A stretch of 64,000 bases of DNA. Source: Porites lobata. Its lineage: Eukaryota; Cnidaria; Anthozoa; Scleractinia; Poritidae. Each line of letters starts with the position of its first letter. Position 1 is the stretch's first letter. Shown in pieces: positions 9,567 through 21,309 of this stretch. A program made the position numbers and the translations under genes. Under the pieces are notes generated by a model that had not been told where the DNA came from, did no database searches, and was given only the letters and a program-made list of their open reading frames with translations. The DNA lies in NCBI GenBank assembly GCA_942486035.1, contig CALNXK010000045.1, positions 1,730,001-1,794,000 on the forward strand, written 5' to 3'.

Positions 9567-10591
9567 GTGTGCGCAAGATTATGGACGCCCGTGGATGGTC
9601 TGGACATCTTCTGGCTCATGTTCACAAGAAGTGGGCCCTTGGAGAGATGACGCAACTTGAATGTCTGGTCAATGGCGCCAACGGCATCTGGGCGAGCGTC
9701 TGCGAAGAAGGAGCGGCACTTGGTCACGCGTGTTCTACTGTCACGCTGATGAATCTTGTGCGAATGGGTAACACCAATGTCCAGAATAGTTACAAGTGTA
9801 CACAGCTGAGGGAAGCCGCATCTAACGTGACTAAGATCACTACCGGGATGCCCCCTCATCCCAAACAGGTTATCTACGGTGAAAGGGCGTTGGATTTGGC
9901 ATTCGACTTTGGAAGCATTGCTGGTGGTACAGTTGGAGAGACCGACTTCAATCTGGCCGAGTTCTTTGGAGAGGAGGCTCCAGTTAGAATCAGCACTCTG
10001 TCGTCCGACCGCATGATCCACGAGAGGCTAGTGGATCTGTTTGGTGCAGATCCGCAATTTACGATGGAAATGGCGCATACCATGAAAGAGAAAATGCTGG
10101 AAGATCTGACCGGCAACAGGAAGGAAGAATACATGAGTCCAGTGGGCATCGCTCTCCTGTTTGATCGAGCAGGAGGAAAACTCACCGCCAAGATGGCAAA
10201 GGTGATAGAAGAGGCCGATGTGAAAAGTGTGCACGCCCAGCGTCTCATTGAAGAGGTCCGTAGGATCTGGGACAAATGGGACATCCAGGAAGATAAAGAA
10301 GTTGACGGCCTTCTCAAGTTCCATTCCTTCTATAATGGCTTCATGGCTCCCTACTTTGGCTGCTTTATTTGTCGGGATACGCTGAAGGCGTTGAAAGCAA
10401 TCAATATGGATAAAGATGGCTATATCGACTGGTACGAGTTCCTGGTGTACCTGAAATGGGCGATGCGTCAGTATCCCAACATTAAAGATGCCGATGAGCT
10501 ACTGTCCGTGGCTTTCCGTAAGGGCATCATCCCAGCCATGCAGGATGAACTACTCCGGAACCCGTTAAAGAGGATTGGGAAAAGTTGTTAA
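9567..10591 (+). CDS. DRE-TIM metallolyase-like protein with C-terminal EF-hand, last exon (partial gene)
   Basis: About 340 codons, open to a TAA at 10589-10591. It is preceded by a plausible acceptor (ACTATGTAG, exon from 9567) and has no credible start of its own; the frame opens with GTG. Counting from 9569, residues 13-60 match the C-terminal half of the isopropylmalate/homocitrate synthase and HMG-CoA lyase barrel: metal-binding HVH at 17-19 and GANGIWASVCEEGAALGHA at 36-54, the position of the GxGERxGN loop. After residue 180 the chain is alpha-helical. A canonical EF-hand loop runs N279 to E290 (NMDKDGYIDWYE), with a possible degenerate partner near 238-258. The N-terminal barrel half is not visible. 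A real 3' exon is likely; an isolated truncated copy is possible. Substrate unknown. Confidence 0.75.
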
Positions 10592-10906
10592 GCTTTCTAC
10601 TAAAGAGATCACAAGTCTCTTAACGGGCTCTGAACTCTATCTTTTTTTAGGTTCTGTATTGTGAAATGGGAAAATTGCTGCTACAAAATTTAGTCTAGTA
10701 AGATTTGCACTACAGTCTGTATTGTTCCATATAAGCCAAAATATTGAAATTCAGAGTGAAATCTTTTTAATTTTTGGGAAGGTGATTGGCACAAAAGGTA
10801 TTATTTTTGCTGTATGAGGCGGCTTTTATCTATAAGGCATATGAAGTAAGCATTCAAGTAGTGTATTCCGACATAACAATGTATACTTTGGTTATTGCCA
10901 AAAACA

Positions 10907-10912
10907 AATAAA
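10907..10912 (+). terminator. Polyadenylation signal of the lyase-like gene
   Basis: AATAAA about 315 bp after the stop codon, in AT-rich 3' UTR. Confidence 0.5.
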
Positions 10913-12820
10913 CTATTGGGCATAAATAACAGACTTGTCCCATTCTTGTTTCCCTGCCAACGGATTTAACTGTCGTTCCAAATGGAGCAGAAGAGCCGGA
11001 CATTACCGTGGTAAAGCACCATAGACTGCGTTAGATAACTTAACGACCAGCTCAAAAGGAATATGTTTAACAATGAACCCTTGCGAGCTTTTTTTACTGT
11101 ACAAGGAGAGAGCCGGGTTCAGGTGCCTTTCAGTGGTGTGCAGCAAGGGGTGTGGTGTCCTTAGGGCTAAGAGCTCGGGTGCGAGTTCGAGCCAAGTCTG
11201 GGACTGATTTTAACTCTCTTGCTAAACCACTTTCCTCGGTACTTTGTCTCAGTATTAAGGCAAACAAATTGGAGCTCCATGATACCTGAATTATGATTTT
11301 CGCGAATTCCACTTGAATTAAAAAAACTTACTTGATTTGAATTTCGCATATTTTTATTTCCAGGCCATTACCACATGATTTTTGAGTCTTTTAAATTTGT
11401 TAATGGTTCAGTGGAATTTATGTTAATATCATCCAACATACTTTGCTGCCCTCTTAAGTCTTGCGACTATGAAGACACGGAAACAGTCCCATATTGCAAA
11501 GAAACACAACCGTATTTACAAACTCCGATCAAAAGACACCCATCGACCAGTAAGAGCGCCTATACCCTCATCTCTATTATTTTATAATAATAACTACTTT
11601 TATGCCCTTCCCCTGGTCGAAAGTTCATATTCTCTGCCGTCATTGGGCTGCGGTTCCCGAGCTCGTTTACTGGGCGATACAAATACACAGAGACAGAATT
11701 TATTTGGAGTAAAATTGGCTAAGGGCATGGCCCTAAGCCGATTTCAGAGGAGGGGGGCGGGGGGGACACCTGAAAGCCGTATTTTGGCTGGGTATTATGT
11801 TTTTAATGCAAATATCTCGTTTACGTTTCAAGCAATCAAGCATCTCTATGCTCATTTCACATATCTATGTTTTGGGTCGTTTTGTAAATTTTTTGGTGAT
11901 TTTTAGGTATATTTGGAGATAAATAGTTTTTCTCAAAGGATTAGTAAAATTCATGGAAATAGGAAATTTTGAAGATTTGGTGTCGTTTTAAAATTAGAGT
12001 TTGAAGTTAAAAATTGGTAGATACACTCTGGCTGTGTTATTCGTCCTTTCCGGCATTAACTCGGTCGTAATTTAACACAGAATTTGCTGATCTTCTCACT
12101 TTTAGGATGCTCCAGGTCACTTATCGTGTTCTCCCTAAACAATTGTCCCTTTGCCTTGGTTTTGGAGGCTGGTAATGGGGCAGTGGCAGGGGCAATGGGC
12201 TCCCGGGCAGTGGGCATTACGGGAGAATAATGCTCTTGAATTAGCCAATCAGAGCGCAAGTCATATCAACTACAAAATGATTTCATATCACATAATGCTT
12301 TTTAATTATTGCATGGCTGAAATATCAGGCAGAACCAATCCGTGGGAACAGGCTTTATTACGGGTCCAATCATTTTCAAAACTTTATGAATAGAAAGTGG
12401 AAATTAGTTCATTTCAATACTCGCTTTTAAAAGCTGAGTCGTTGTAACTTAAGCTTCTTTTTCCCCTCTTCAGGATTTAGTCGAGTTTGAACTAGCATCG
12501 TCTTATCATATCAACAACGAGTTATATTATAAGCACTATAAAGATTCCGTCAGGCAAGAATAAAAGAGCCATCAAAAATAGTCTCTCCTGGCACAAACGC
12601 CCAGTTTTAAGAGCTAGTTATATAATGAAACCAATTCAAGTAAACAGCTGGTCACTGCATATATATCTCTGTGTGGTCTTGATCAAATTCCAGCGACATT
12701 GCGTATTTCACTCGCAATCGCGGTCACTATAGCATCCAGGTTTTCATTAGCGTGTATGTATTATTCTTAGCTTAGGATCTGGACCACAGCAATAGAGCAT
12801 TTGTTACTTGAAGACAGTGT
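10913..12820. other. Intergenic, no gene recognised
   Basis: A tRNA-SINE-like stretch may lie at about 11120-11290, with a B-box-like GAGTTCGAGCC at 11183-11193, but the A box is unclear. The rest is AT-rich with short frames that have no domain or exon features. Confidence 0.35.
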
Positions 12821-12933
12821 AATTAAGGTTTAGGTGTTAAACTGCAGATTCTGCTGTAAAATAAAAGAAAAACACTTTAATTAAGGTTTAGGTGTTAAAC
12901 TGCAGATTCTGCTGTAAAATAAAAAAAAACACT
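12819..12933. repeat. 57-bp tandem duplication
   Basis: The unit containing AATTAAGGTTTAGGTGTTAA and CTGCAGATTCTGCTG occurs twice in direct tandem, nearly identical apart from the length of an A run. Confidence 0.85.
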
Positions 12934-13386
12934 TGTACTTGCTTTTCCAGTATCGATGTTTTTAAAAACGTTTTAAAGGCAAACTCTGACGAGCCTTTTG
13001 CGAACAACAGTTGACGTGGAATGCCTGTGCACTTGGTCACTTGTAAGATCATGCGCTTGTCACCGCTCATAGTACGCATGCTGATATTATTTGTGAAATG
13101 TTTTAGATTTTTTAACTGAATTTTCTATTTGGGCGGTATCTCGCATGGGTCCCTCGGTCTCGTTCGTGCTTTCCCATTTGGGTGTTATATCTTTTCTTTT
13201 GTTTATTTTTCTTTAGGATATATTATTCATGTACTATAATTGAAACCCAATAAAGCTTTAAAAAAAATTTAAAAAAGTGATTCCGCAATATCTTTACTTA
13301 ATAAATTCTGCTGCACTTGAGCGATTTTTTTCATTACTAGAAAACTCATTTTATGATAGGCCATTTTACAGTTGTCTGCTCAGTGA

Positions 13387-13536
13387 CCTGGCCTTTGAAT
13401 GGCAGCGAGGTTAGAATTGACCTTGTTTTGATACAGACCTCACTGCTTTTGTTGTGTAAATTAAGTTGTTCTAATGCTAACCAGGGCATTAACATGACAA
13501 AAGCAAAGAAGTCTTTGCTGCCATTCAAAGGCCAGC
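13387..13536. repeat. Short inverted-repeat element
   Basis: TGGCCTTTGAATGGCAGC near 13390 is exactly reversed as GCTGCCATTCAAAGGCCA near 13517, enclosing about 110 bp. Likely a small MITE. Confidence 0.6.
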
Positions 13537-13562
13537 AAAATGCAGGTCACTCAGCAGAGAAC

Positions 13563-13742
13563 TATAGAGTGCTTTCACATGACGTCACGTCGGCCATATT
13601 GGTGTCCCAAAACAATGAAACGGCGGCCATGTTGGTGTCCCAAACCAGTCCTGTGGGAGATGAACTCTTTTCTTATGCAAATGATTTCTTTTGTTCCAAA
13701 ACATTTGCATAGATGCTGGCCACGTGAGTGAAAACACTCTAT
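13563..13742. mobile_element. MITE with TATAGAGTG termini
   Basis: The left end TATAGAGTGCTTTCACATGA pairs with the right end, whose reverse complement is TATAGAGTGTTTTCACTCAC. It is about 180 bp with TA at both edges. A 5'-truncated relative lies at about 27107-27203 and shares the CTCTTTTCTTATGCAAA core. Confidence 0.75.
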
Positions 13743-13960
13743 AAAACGGTCAAAAGCCGATGAGCAATGGAGAATTTTAATGAGGCGTCCCTCATGTTTC
13801 AATAAACTAGGCGTGAAGGGAAAATATTATATCTTTACGTAAGCATAACAGAGCATAAGAGTGACGCCTTTAGAGCATATATATATAGTTGGACATCGAA
13901 AAACACTGATTAGCATGGCATAACAGTAAAAATTTACCACAACGTGTAAGCCCTTACCAT

Positions 13961-14118
13961 GCAGAGGCGGATCCAGGATTTTTCTTAGGAGGGGGTGCAC
14001 CTCTAAGAAATGACGTTACTGATCGGTGAGGTTAACAAATTTTAAACGCGAATACGAAGAAGAAGGCTTCGTCTCACGGGGGTGCACCCCCTGTACCCTC
14101 CACCTAGATCCGCCCCGT
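13961..14118. mobile_element. hAT-like MITE (GCGGATCCAGG family)
   Basis: Termini GCAGAGGCGGATCCAGG and its inverse CTAGATCCGCCCCGT. It is flanked by 8-bp near-duplicates CTTACCAT (13953-13960) and CTTACCCT (14119-14126), one mismatch; 8 bp is the hAT target-site size. Other members are at 21894-22068 and, rearranged, 22373-22513. Confidence 0.75.
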
Positions 14119-14209
14119 CTTACCCTTGATCTTGATAGAAGACCGTAACAAAACATCAGTGATCTGACTAGGTTCATTTATACATAAGGTTACCGTGTAC
14201 CTTTAGGGG

Positions 14210-14625
14210 TGTCTCCAGTACAGCAAAAGGAGCTCCTCGCGAGTACATCACAGAACTATTCGAAAATTTTATTAAGCTTTTTTCGGGAAATGAATTTTTG
14301 AAATTTCCGCAAAGGTGGAACCGTAACGAAGATATAAATCACCAACTCAACACGATTTTTATATTATATTTACCACGGTGTGGCAAAACAAACAAAAGTC
14401 TCTGTATTGTTTTTTTTTTACGATATTTGCACTTAGATTAAATTTGTTTAACCGGAGACCGGATCTTCACAAGACAATTCGCTAAAATTGTGAATTGAGC
14501 TAGCCACTCAGATAAGATTATTAGAATGAAGTGCAAGGAAGTAAGGCTTAAAGTTATACACAATTCTGCTTTGACACCCTCTCTTTTAGAATTCAAATTC
14601 TTACCGCGGACCGTACGTACATAAT
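14210..14625 (+). repeat. Direct duplication, copy A
   Basis: Diverged but collinear with 16060-17120. Both copies share, in order, a CGGGAAATGAATT segment, AACACGATTTTTATA, ATATTTGCA-TTA-ATTAAATT, CACAAGA-AATTCGCTAAA, and CTCTCTTTTAGAATTCAAATT. Copy A lacks the two MITEs seen in copy B. Confidence 0.65.
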
Positions 14626-15074
14626 AGCAATATCTGCAGTTTACCAAAATGGAACACTGAAACACTCTTTGACATCAATGAGAAGCTACTGAAGTTGATG
14701 TTTTGACGGTATATTCGCTTTTGTAAAATAGACAAGATAAAAAATATATAAATGGGTCATTACTAGCGGCGGTTTGATCGTCTTTTCTGCTTACGTGTAA
14801 TAAATGTGCGAGTAAGATATGAGCTTCCAAACACCCTTATTTGTTTTTTAAGCTACTTTTTTAATTAATGGCTCAAACATCCCAGACAACAAACACAAGC
14901 CCAACAAATAATGTCTTTATGGAGATGTCATATACATTGTTATCAACCTATCGAAAGTCCTGACTGTGAGCGAATATGTGCACGCGTTTGTTTCTATTTG
15001 TAATGTTAGGACCTCGCTTTTTTTCAGTATCTCTGGCTTGCATATCACGACAAAACGAAATTCTGACCTCTCTG

Positions 15075-15650
15075 TATTGGCCGTTGCGAAATTCAGCAGG
15101 GAACTGGGGCGAGTTTCAAATTTTCACCAATCGATAAACTGACACCATCAGTACCATCACTATGAAAGATCATGTTAACATTGGTCATTTGACCAAGTAT
15201 GGTGCTTTTAGAGTGAACAGAGACCAAGTTATGGACCTTGAAATTTGGTTCAAAATCCATACAAACGTCTCTAATTTTGAGACAGCGTCCCCCATAATCA
15301 TACAAACTTTTACAAATTTTATGATTTCCGTGATACTGTTTAAAATGGGCAAACATAGCAATTTTCATCTCAGCTGTTTTCAAATAGTAGGTGCATGGCG
15401 AGATTTTACGGTTGTCACAAAGTTGATTATTTGGTTTTGGGGGACGCTGTCTCAAAATTAGAGACGTTTGTATGGATTTTGAACTGATATTTCAAAGTCC
15501 ATAACTTGGTCTCTATTCACCCTAAAAGCATCATATTTGGTCAAATGACCAATGTTAACATGATCTTTCATGTGATGGTGTCAGATTATCGACTGGTTAA
15601 AATTTGAAACTCGCCTCAGTTCCCTGCTGAATTTCGGAACGGTCAATCTG
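15075..15650. mobile_element. Long palindromic foldback element
   Basis: About 225-bp arms: left about 15075-15300, right about 15438-15650, nearly perfect inverse copies. Examples are GAGACGTTTGTATGGATTTT against AAAATCCATACAAACGTCTC, and AACATGATCTTTCAT. No coding content; a non-autonomous DNA element. Confidence 0.85.
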
Positions 15651-16194
15651 GCGGCAGACATTCAGACAGCTTGTTCTGCCCTGTGTAATGTGTAATGGGT
15701 GTGTCAGGATGCTGAAATGACCGTACACATGTTCCTTTTTCGCATTATTCTCGTCTATTCAGTCCGTTGCCTAAAGAATGACATCACCAAAAGAACAATA
15801 AAATCATATCACCAAAAAACGATTGTAAATTTCGAGCCCCCAACAAAATCATTGTAAAACGTATTACTGGATCATCAAACGGTTCACCGAAAAATCACGG
15901 AAATCAGCTAAACTGGGTTGGGTAAGAATATCTCTTGGATTCAGTTTTCGTGCTTCATGTCTAGTAATGTGAATAAGTCTCACAGGAGTTCCATTGTTTC
16001 GGCTATTGTTTAGTCGAAACAAAGAACTGTATGCATATTAAATGTTGGGGTTATACAGAAATCTTGCCCAGAGCTACTCCAAAATTTCATCAGATAGATT
16101 TTCCGGGAAATGAATTATTGAATTTACCGCGAAGTTTAAACTAACCAAGGTATAAATCAATTTTTTTAAGTTCCAGCATAACACGATTTTTATA

Positions 16195-16382
16195 CAGTGG
16201 AACCCCGCCTTACGACCACCCCGTTAATACAACCACCTTGTTATTATGGCCACTTTATTCTGGCCCGAAAAAAACCTCAGCCAGTCATTTTCCTATTTAA
16301 AGAACCCCTTTAATACGACCAACTCGTTAATACGACCAGTTTTCCATGGCCCGAAGGTGGTCGTATTAACGGGGTCCCACTG
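16195..16382. mobile_element. Pogo/Tigger-like MITE
   Basis: 188 bp, ends CAGTGGAACCCCG and its inverse CGGGGTCCCACTG, with TA duplicated on both sides (16193-16194, 16383-16384). Both the termini and the TA target fit the Tc1/mariner pogo group. The matching position in copy A is an unfilled site. Confidence 0.85.
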
Positions 16383-16568
16383 TAGTTATTTTTACAATAT
16401 TTGCATTTATATTAAATTTCTTTAATGACAGAGCGGGTCCTCACAAGAAAATTCGCTAAATTCTTAAACTGAGCCAGCAAATCTTCTAAGATCATTAGAT
16501 AAAAATCGTTACCGAAGAGTCTTTTGATTTGCCAGTTCAAGAATACAAGAGACACGCCCTGGCTGGCA

Positions 16569-16876
16569 GTACACTGTAAATCAGAAAGATCTGTTTTAGC
16601 CCTAAAAATAGGGCCGATTCGGTGAGTAAAATACAGTCCTATTTTTGGGTCTAATTTGGCTCCCTTAAATCAGGGCCAATACAGTTCAATTAGCTAGGGC
16701 TGATTTGGCCCTTGGGCTGAAATGGGCCCTAACGTGGGCTGGAATAGCTTTTTGATGTAGCTTTTTTGGCCCAGATTACGCTCAAATGGCTCCAGGAAAG
16801 GCCGAATCAGACTTTCGCCAGCAGGGCTGAATTGACACTTTGGGGCTGAAACAGATCTTTTCAAATGTCAGTGTAG
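16569..16876. mobile_element. MITE with about 35-bp terminal inverted repeats
   Basis: Left TACACTGTAAATCAGAAAG is inverse to the right end, which reads CTTTTCAAATGTCAGTGTA, and both are followed inward by AGATCTGTTTTAGCCC/GGGGCTGAAACAGATC. The interior repeats the GGGCTGA/TTGGCCC motif. Confidence 0.75.
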
Positions 16877-17365
16877 AACTACCGAGTGTGGTTAGGATTT
16901 GGTGTTTATCCTCATACCGCCCAACGACCATTTTGTTTACTACTTTCAGTAAATCCGTATTGGAAATAAATATTTTTCTCTCACAATGGTTTCTGTTTAC
17001 CTTTCATTTTGAATTACAACGAAGCAATGATTAGACATAAGGACTCCTCCAGTAAGCGAGACATCATTTTACTCAATTCTGCTATGATGCCCTCTCGTTC
17101 AGAATTCAAATTGTTAACGCGAAAAATTTAGTTAAGAATAGCTCTAATTATATGCGTCGTTTTGCAGCATCTGAGGTTCACTGGTTATTGGTAGGATGCC
17201 AAAAAGGTGTGCAATTCCACAGTTTGGTTTCAGCTCCACTGACAAATACTGCAGAAAATAGGCAGACCTTTATCTTACAGCAGAAATTTAAAGCTTTTTG
17301 AAAACTGCTCATGTTATTTCACACTACCACTCAAAGAGCTACATACATAATAATTTGCATGAATT

Positions 17366-17371
17366 TTTATT
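17366..17371 (-). terminator. Polyadenylation signal of the coiled-coil gene
   Basis: AATAAA on the minus strand, about 85 bp after the TAG stop at 17455-17457. Confidence 0.5.
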
Positions 17372-17454
17372 ATTTTTATCATAATAATTAGGTTTGAACT
17401 TGAAAGATATAAACGTTAAACACTTGAGTTCGTTATTCTTCAAATAGTAATTCG

Positions 17455-17692
17455 CTAGGAAGTTCCTTCCTGTTCGTCTTCAGGGTAAAGGGTGGCAATG
17501 GGAGGGAGGAACCTCACTTTGGATCTAAACGTTTTGACAATGTTCTTTCGTTTTGGAGCCACTTCGCTCCTAGTCTTTCGTATTCCATCATCTGGTTTCT
17601 TGTAATAGCCATATAGGGATGGGAAGAAACTTGATGGAGGGAGACTGACTGATTTAGCATCCAATGAACCATGGCTTAAACGCGCCAAAATA
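17455..17692 (-). CDS. Last exon of the coiled-coil gene
   Basis: A strong acceptor (CCTTCATTTCAG) precedes it. It begins with one base that completes a codon from exon 18279-18194 and stays open for 78 codons to TAG. It is rich in Pro, Ser and Lys, unlike the helical body. The apparent TAA at the end of the previous exon belongs to a GTAAGT donor. Confidence 0.8.
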
Positions 17693-20600
17693 CTGAAATG
17701 AAGGAATGAAAAATGAAGTTTTTTTAAAATATTATCAACCTCATTCCCAGGGTCAACTTTTGGTTCCCTCTGGGGTGGGGAAGAGTTGTAATTTAACTGG
17801 TAGAGGGTGGCAGGTGACAGTCTTTCTACTAATGACCTGTGTCTTAAATCCTTCATAGATTTGAAAACGGGAATTAACATTTTTGTGGAGGGATAAATGG
17901 GGAGAGCCCAAGGAGAAACCCAGCAGGGGCAGGAATGCGTTTCAATGCAGACTATTGTTACACAGGGTGGCTACTGGAATCCTTTTGAGGTGGTTTCAAC
18001 TTGATTTTACAGATGTAAGTTCTGTAAAGTCACTTTTCAAATGAAACCTCTCAAAAGCTTTTTTTGTGACTTCTCTTTGATATACTGAGAAAGAGTGTGC
18101 TCTAACTTATGAAACCATCGATAAGTGAATTCCCCATGACAGTGCTTTGTTAAAAAATTTAATGTCCCTCTATATGTAACTCTGCTGACTTACTCCTGAG
18201 CCGCCAGACGGTTTCGATTGATATCCAAGTCCAGCAACTTTGGTGTAGTGACCATTGCAGGGGGAAATGTGGACATGACCTGAAAATTAAAAACGCGGTT
18301 TGTAAAAGGAAGGCGCGGAACGACTGTTGTTTCTATCATTCTCTGCGTGATCACTTTCAAACAGGAAATTATTTTAAAGCTATTTTAAATCCAGTCTCCA
18401 TGATTGTTTCAGCTTTGAATGTTGCATAGTCTGCGAGCAATCTCTTATTTTTCTTTTGAATCACAGTAGATGAAGAGCATGCGAGAGGCGAGAGCAGCGA
18501 AGCCGCAAGGAACCAAGGTGGAACCCCTAACGAAGAGAAAATGGGACACACCCTTTTTTCCTCTCTCCGCCCCAATCTCTCCTCCTTTTTGCCATTAATT
18601 AGCATAATACAATTTTACTTTTTTACATGCTGCGTGTCGCTAAGAGGAAAGAAAGGCAACCACTCGCAGTGTAATGGTTGCAATTCCTTGTCTGATATCA
18701 ACCAATCAGAAGTGAGACTTATCGTGGCTTCAGTTACCATGCCCTTCACTATCCCCGATACCTTCCATGTTGTTCCCTGGTTTGCCTCACGCGTGACACC
18801 AGTACCATCCACAGGGGAGAGGGGCTTCTCTTTCACCGCTGCTTGTGCTTGTAATAGCGCTTTTCTTAACTTTGCACGCTCCTTGGGAATGTTGGCAGCT
18901 TCCCGTATGTCTGCCTCGTTTATTTCCTTCACGTCTTCTTTGATTTCATCTAGTCGCGGGATCAGATCTATCGGTTTAGTGAGAAGAATACCGGTCTCTT
19001 CGTGCACTTGAGTTAAACTGGTAACAAAAGAAAGATGAAAACAAATTGACGTTTCTGATTGATTACCATATTAGAAAACAATGCATCCGTTTTTGGTTCA
19101 TTTATGTTATTAGGGAGCTTAAGCAACAGCGTTGTTGAGCGACGGACGTCAACCGGAAGTGGACCTTTTGCATCATTGGGCAGTGGTTTGTTTGAAACTC
19201 TCGGACAAATCCTCTTCATAAGAGAAAAGAGACTTAGCAATACAAATTTGTTAGCGTCAAGACATATAAAAAGGGAGAAAGGCTCACTTTCGGTTGACGT
19301 GCGTCCCTCAAAAACGTCTTTGCTTAAGCTCCCTATTGACACTTACACATGGTAAAGCTGTTCCAAAATGTCTGCTCGAGCCTTAATAAACTGTTCTTTC
19401 TTCTGTCCCCACAATTCTTTTTGCTGTTTGAAAAGTAAAAGCGTTAAAAAAACTTGCAAGAAAAAAATAGAGAGGGTCTGTGAACAACGCCTTTTTCTGT
19501 AAGGAGAATTTGAGTTTTGACTCACCTTTACCATTCTTTCCTCCATTTCTTTCAAGGACAGAAGCACTCTCTCGTTAACATTCGTCTCCATCTTCATTCT
19601 CTGCACATTTTCTTGAATTTCCTTAACGCGACGGAAATGCACGTACTTTTTGACCATTTCAGTGAAACGCTTGCGAGGAAAGTCCATGGCTTCTTTTATA
19701 AGTTTCGTCGTGGACTGAAATGACAACGAAAACAAAACACTTAACACTTTGAGGGTGTTTTCTTTGAAACTATGTTGAAGCCCCAGTAGCCTGCGAGCAA
19801 GCGCTTCATTTGGGGAAGTCGCGAGAAGTCACGCGAGAGCAGCACGCGTTCTCTCGTGGTGGGGTTCATCAGAATAATAATAATAATAATAATTTAATAT
19901 TTATATTGCGCAAATATGATCAAATGCGCATTACATGAAAGTAAATTATCGACATTAATAAGTTATCCAAAATAGCTAAAAATATTATATATATATATAT
20001 ATAAAAAAATGGATCTATAAAAATATAATATATACATAATCCTAAAAAATCCTAATAAAAAGCTAATCTAAAAAAATGTGTCTTAAGTAAACCTTTAAAC
20101 CTATGAAAATTGGGCTCATTTTAGGAGTCCCGGTCTTTCTTCAATTGAATTGCTAACAATATGGACATTGCATTGAATTCAAGTCACGCCAAGGTTATAT
20201 TTTTATTTCTCATTGCTAATACCTCCACAACGGGATAGAAAAACTTGAAGGATACTTGAAGAATATGCGCTTTATGATTGGTCATGTTGTTATAATGCAT
20301 TGCTCTACGTTACGCAGGTGAAAAAGTTATAATGCACGCGGCATACGTCACCAGTAAGAGCATAATCGATATTGAATAAGGATTTGAGTTGAGGGTTAGT
20401 GTTCATTAGTAAAACATGAATCCTTCTAAGCTGGTCTTTCAACAAGGCATTTCAATTTAAAAAACCTTTGTACCTCATAAAGTTCTTGAGATATTTCGTT
20501 TGCCTTCATTGCTTCCTCAAGTAGCTGCAGATTCCTTTGCTGATCCTTGCGGCGGATATATTTCTGTCCAATTCTGCGACTTTTCCAGATTGAAGCCAAA

Positions 20601-21274
20601 TTCTTTATTATAGTTTTCTGCTCGCCGACCGTTCTCTTGACCTCGGCCTCCCGCCTTAGAACTCTTTTCATCTGTGCGTCTTTTTTCTTAACAGATTCTT
20701 CGCCCGTTTTCTTGGCAGATTCGAGTTGTTTTTCGTGTGTGGCTATTTGCGAAAGAAGCTCTCTAAATTTCTCCATAACATCCTGTCGTCTGCCTTCCTA
20801 GAATGTCATAATCAGGAAAAAGAAACAAAGAAAAGTTTTGAGTCGAACCTAACATCATATGAAGTTCTAAGTTTAAGTCTGCGATTAAAATCCTAAAATA
20901 ACGTTACTTTTCATCTACAACTAAGTTCGACAGAGTGGTTCCAACTGCTGGGTTTGTGTATGAGATCGAGGAATGGGAAAAATCTTCCATTGCACGTTCT
21001 TTCCGTTTTTTTTTTTCGCGTGCCTCATTTTTCCTTTTCTCCTGTTTCAATGCCTTGCCATGCAGGCTATAATCCCACTAAAAGCTATTGAGCAAATTTC
21101 TCTCATAATATTACTCTTTACATCTGTGCCCTGCTAAAAGAGACTGCATATCAAAATGTGCTGGAACGGAATCAAATGCAAGTGCCTGGCAGCAGTATCT
21201 TTTATGTTGGTATTCCTGTTGTTAGCCTGCGTTGCAGGAGCTACCGCACGAGTTTGTTCCAAAAGGTCGCTTTT

Positions 21275-21309
<35 letters not shown>

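Larger units (their letters stand above)
16060..17120 (+). repeat. Direct duplication, copy B, with two MITE insertions
   Basis: Second copy of the 14210-14625 sequence, expanded by the elements at 16195-16382 and about 16569-16876 and by extra sequence to 17040, after which the shared GAATTCAAATT end resumes. Confidence 0.6.

Noticed and set aside
18190..18192. TAA as the stop codon of the coiled-coil gene
   Set aside because: It overlaps a GTAAGT donor; splicing at 18194 joins in phase to a well-supported exon at 17692-17455.
18613..18761. Extension of the coiled-coil exon 19017-18762 to the in-frame stop at 18613
   Set aside because: The TGGAAG|GTATCG donor at 18762 gives the phase needed by the next exon, and the extra sequence is not helix-like.
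18541..19011. Plus-strand 156-residue frame
   Set aside because: Antisense to a supported coiled-coil exon and part of an intron.
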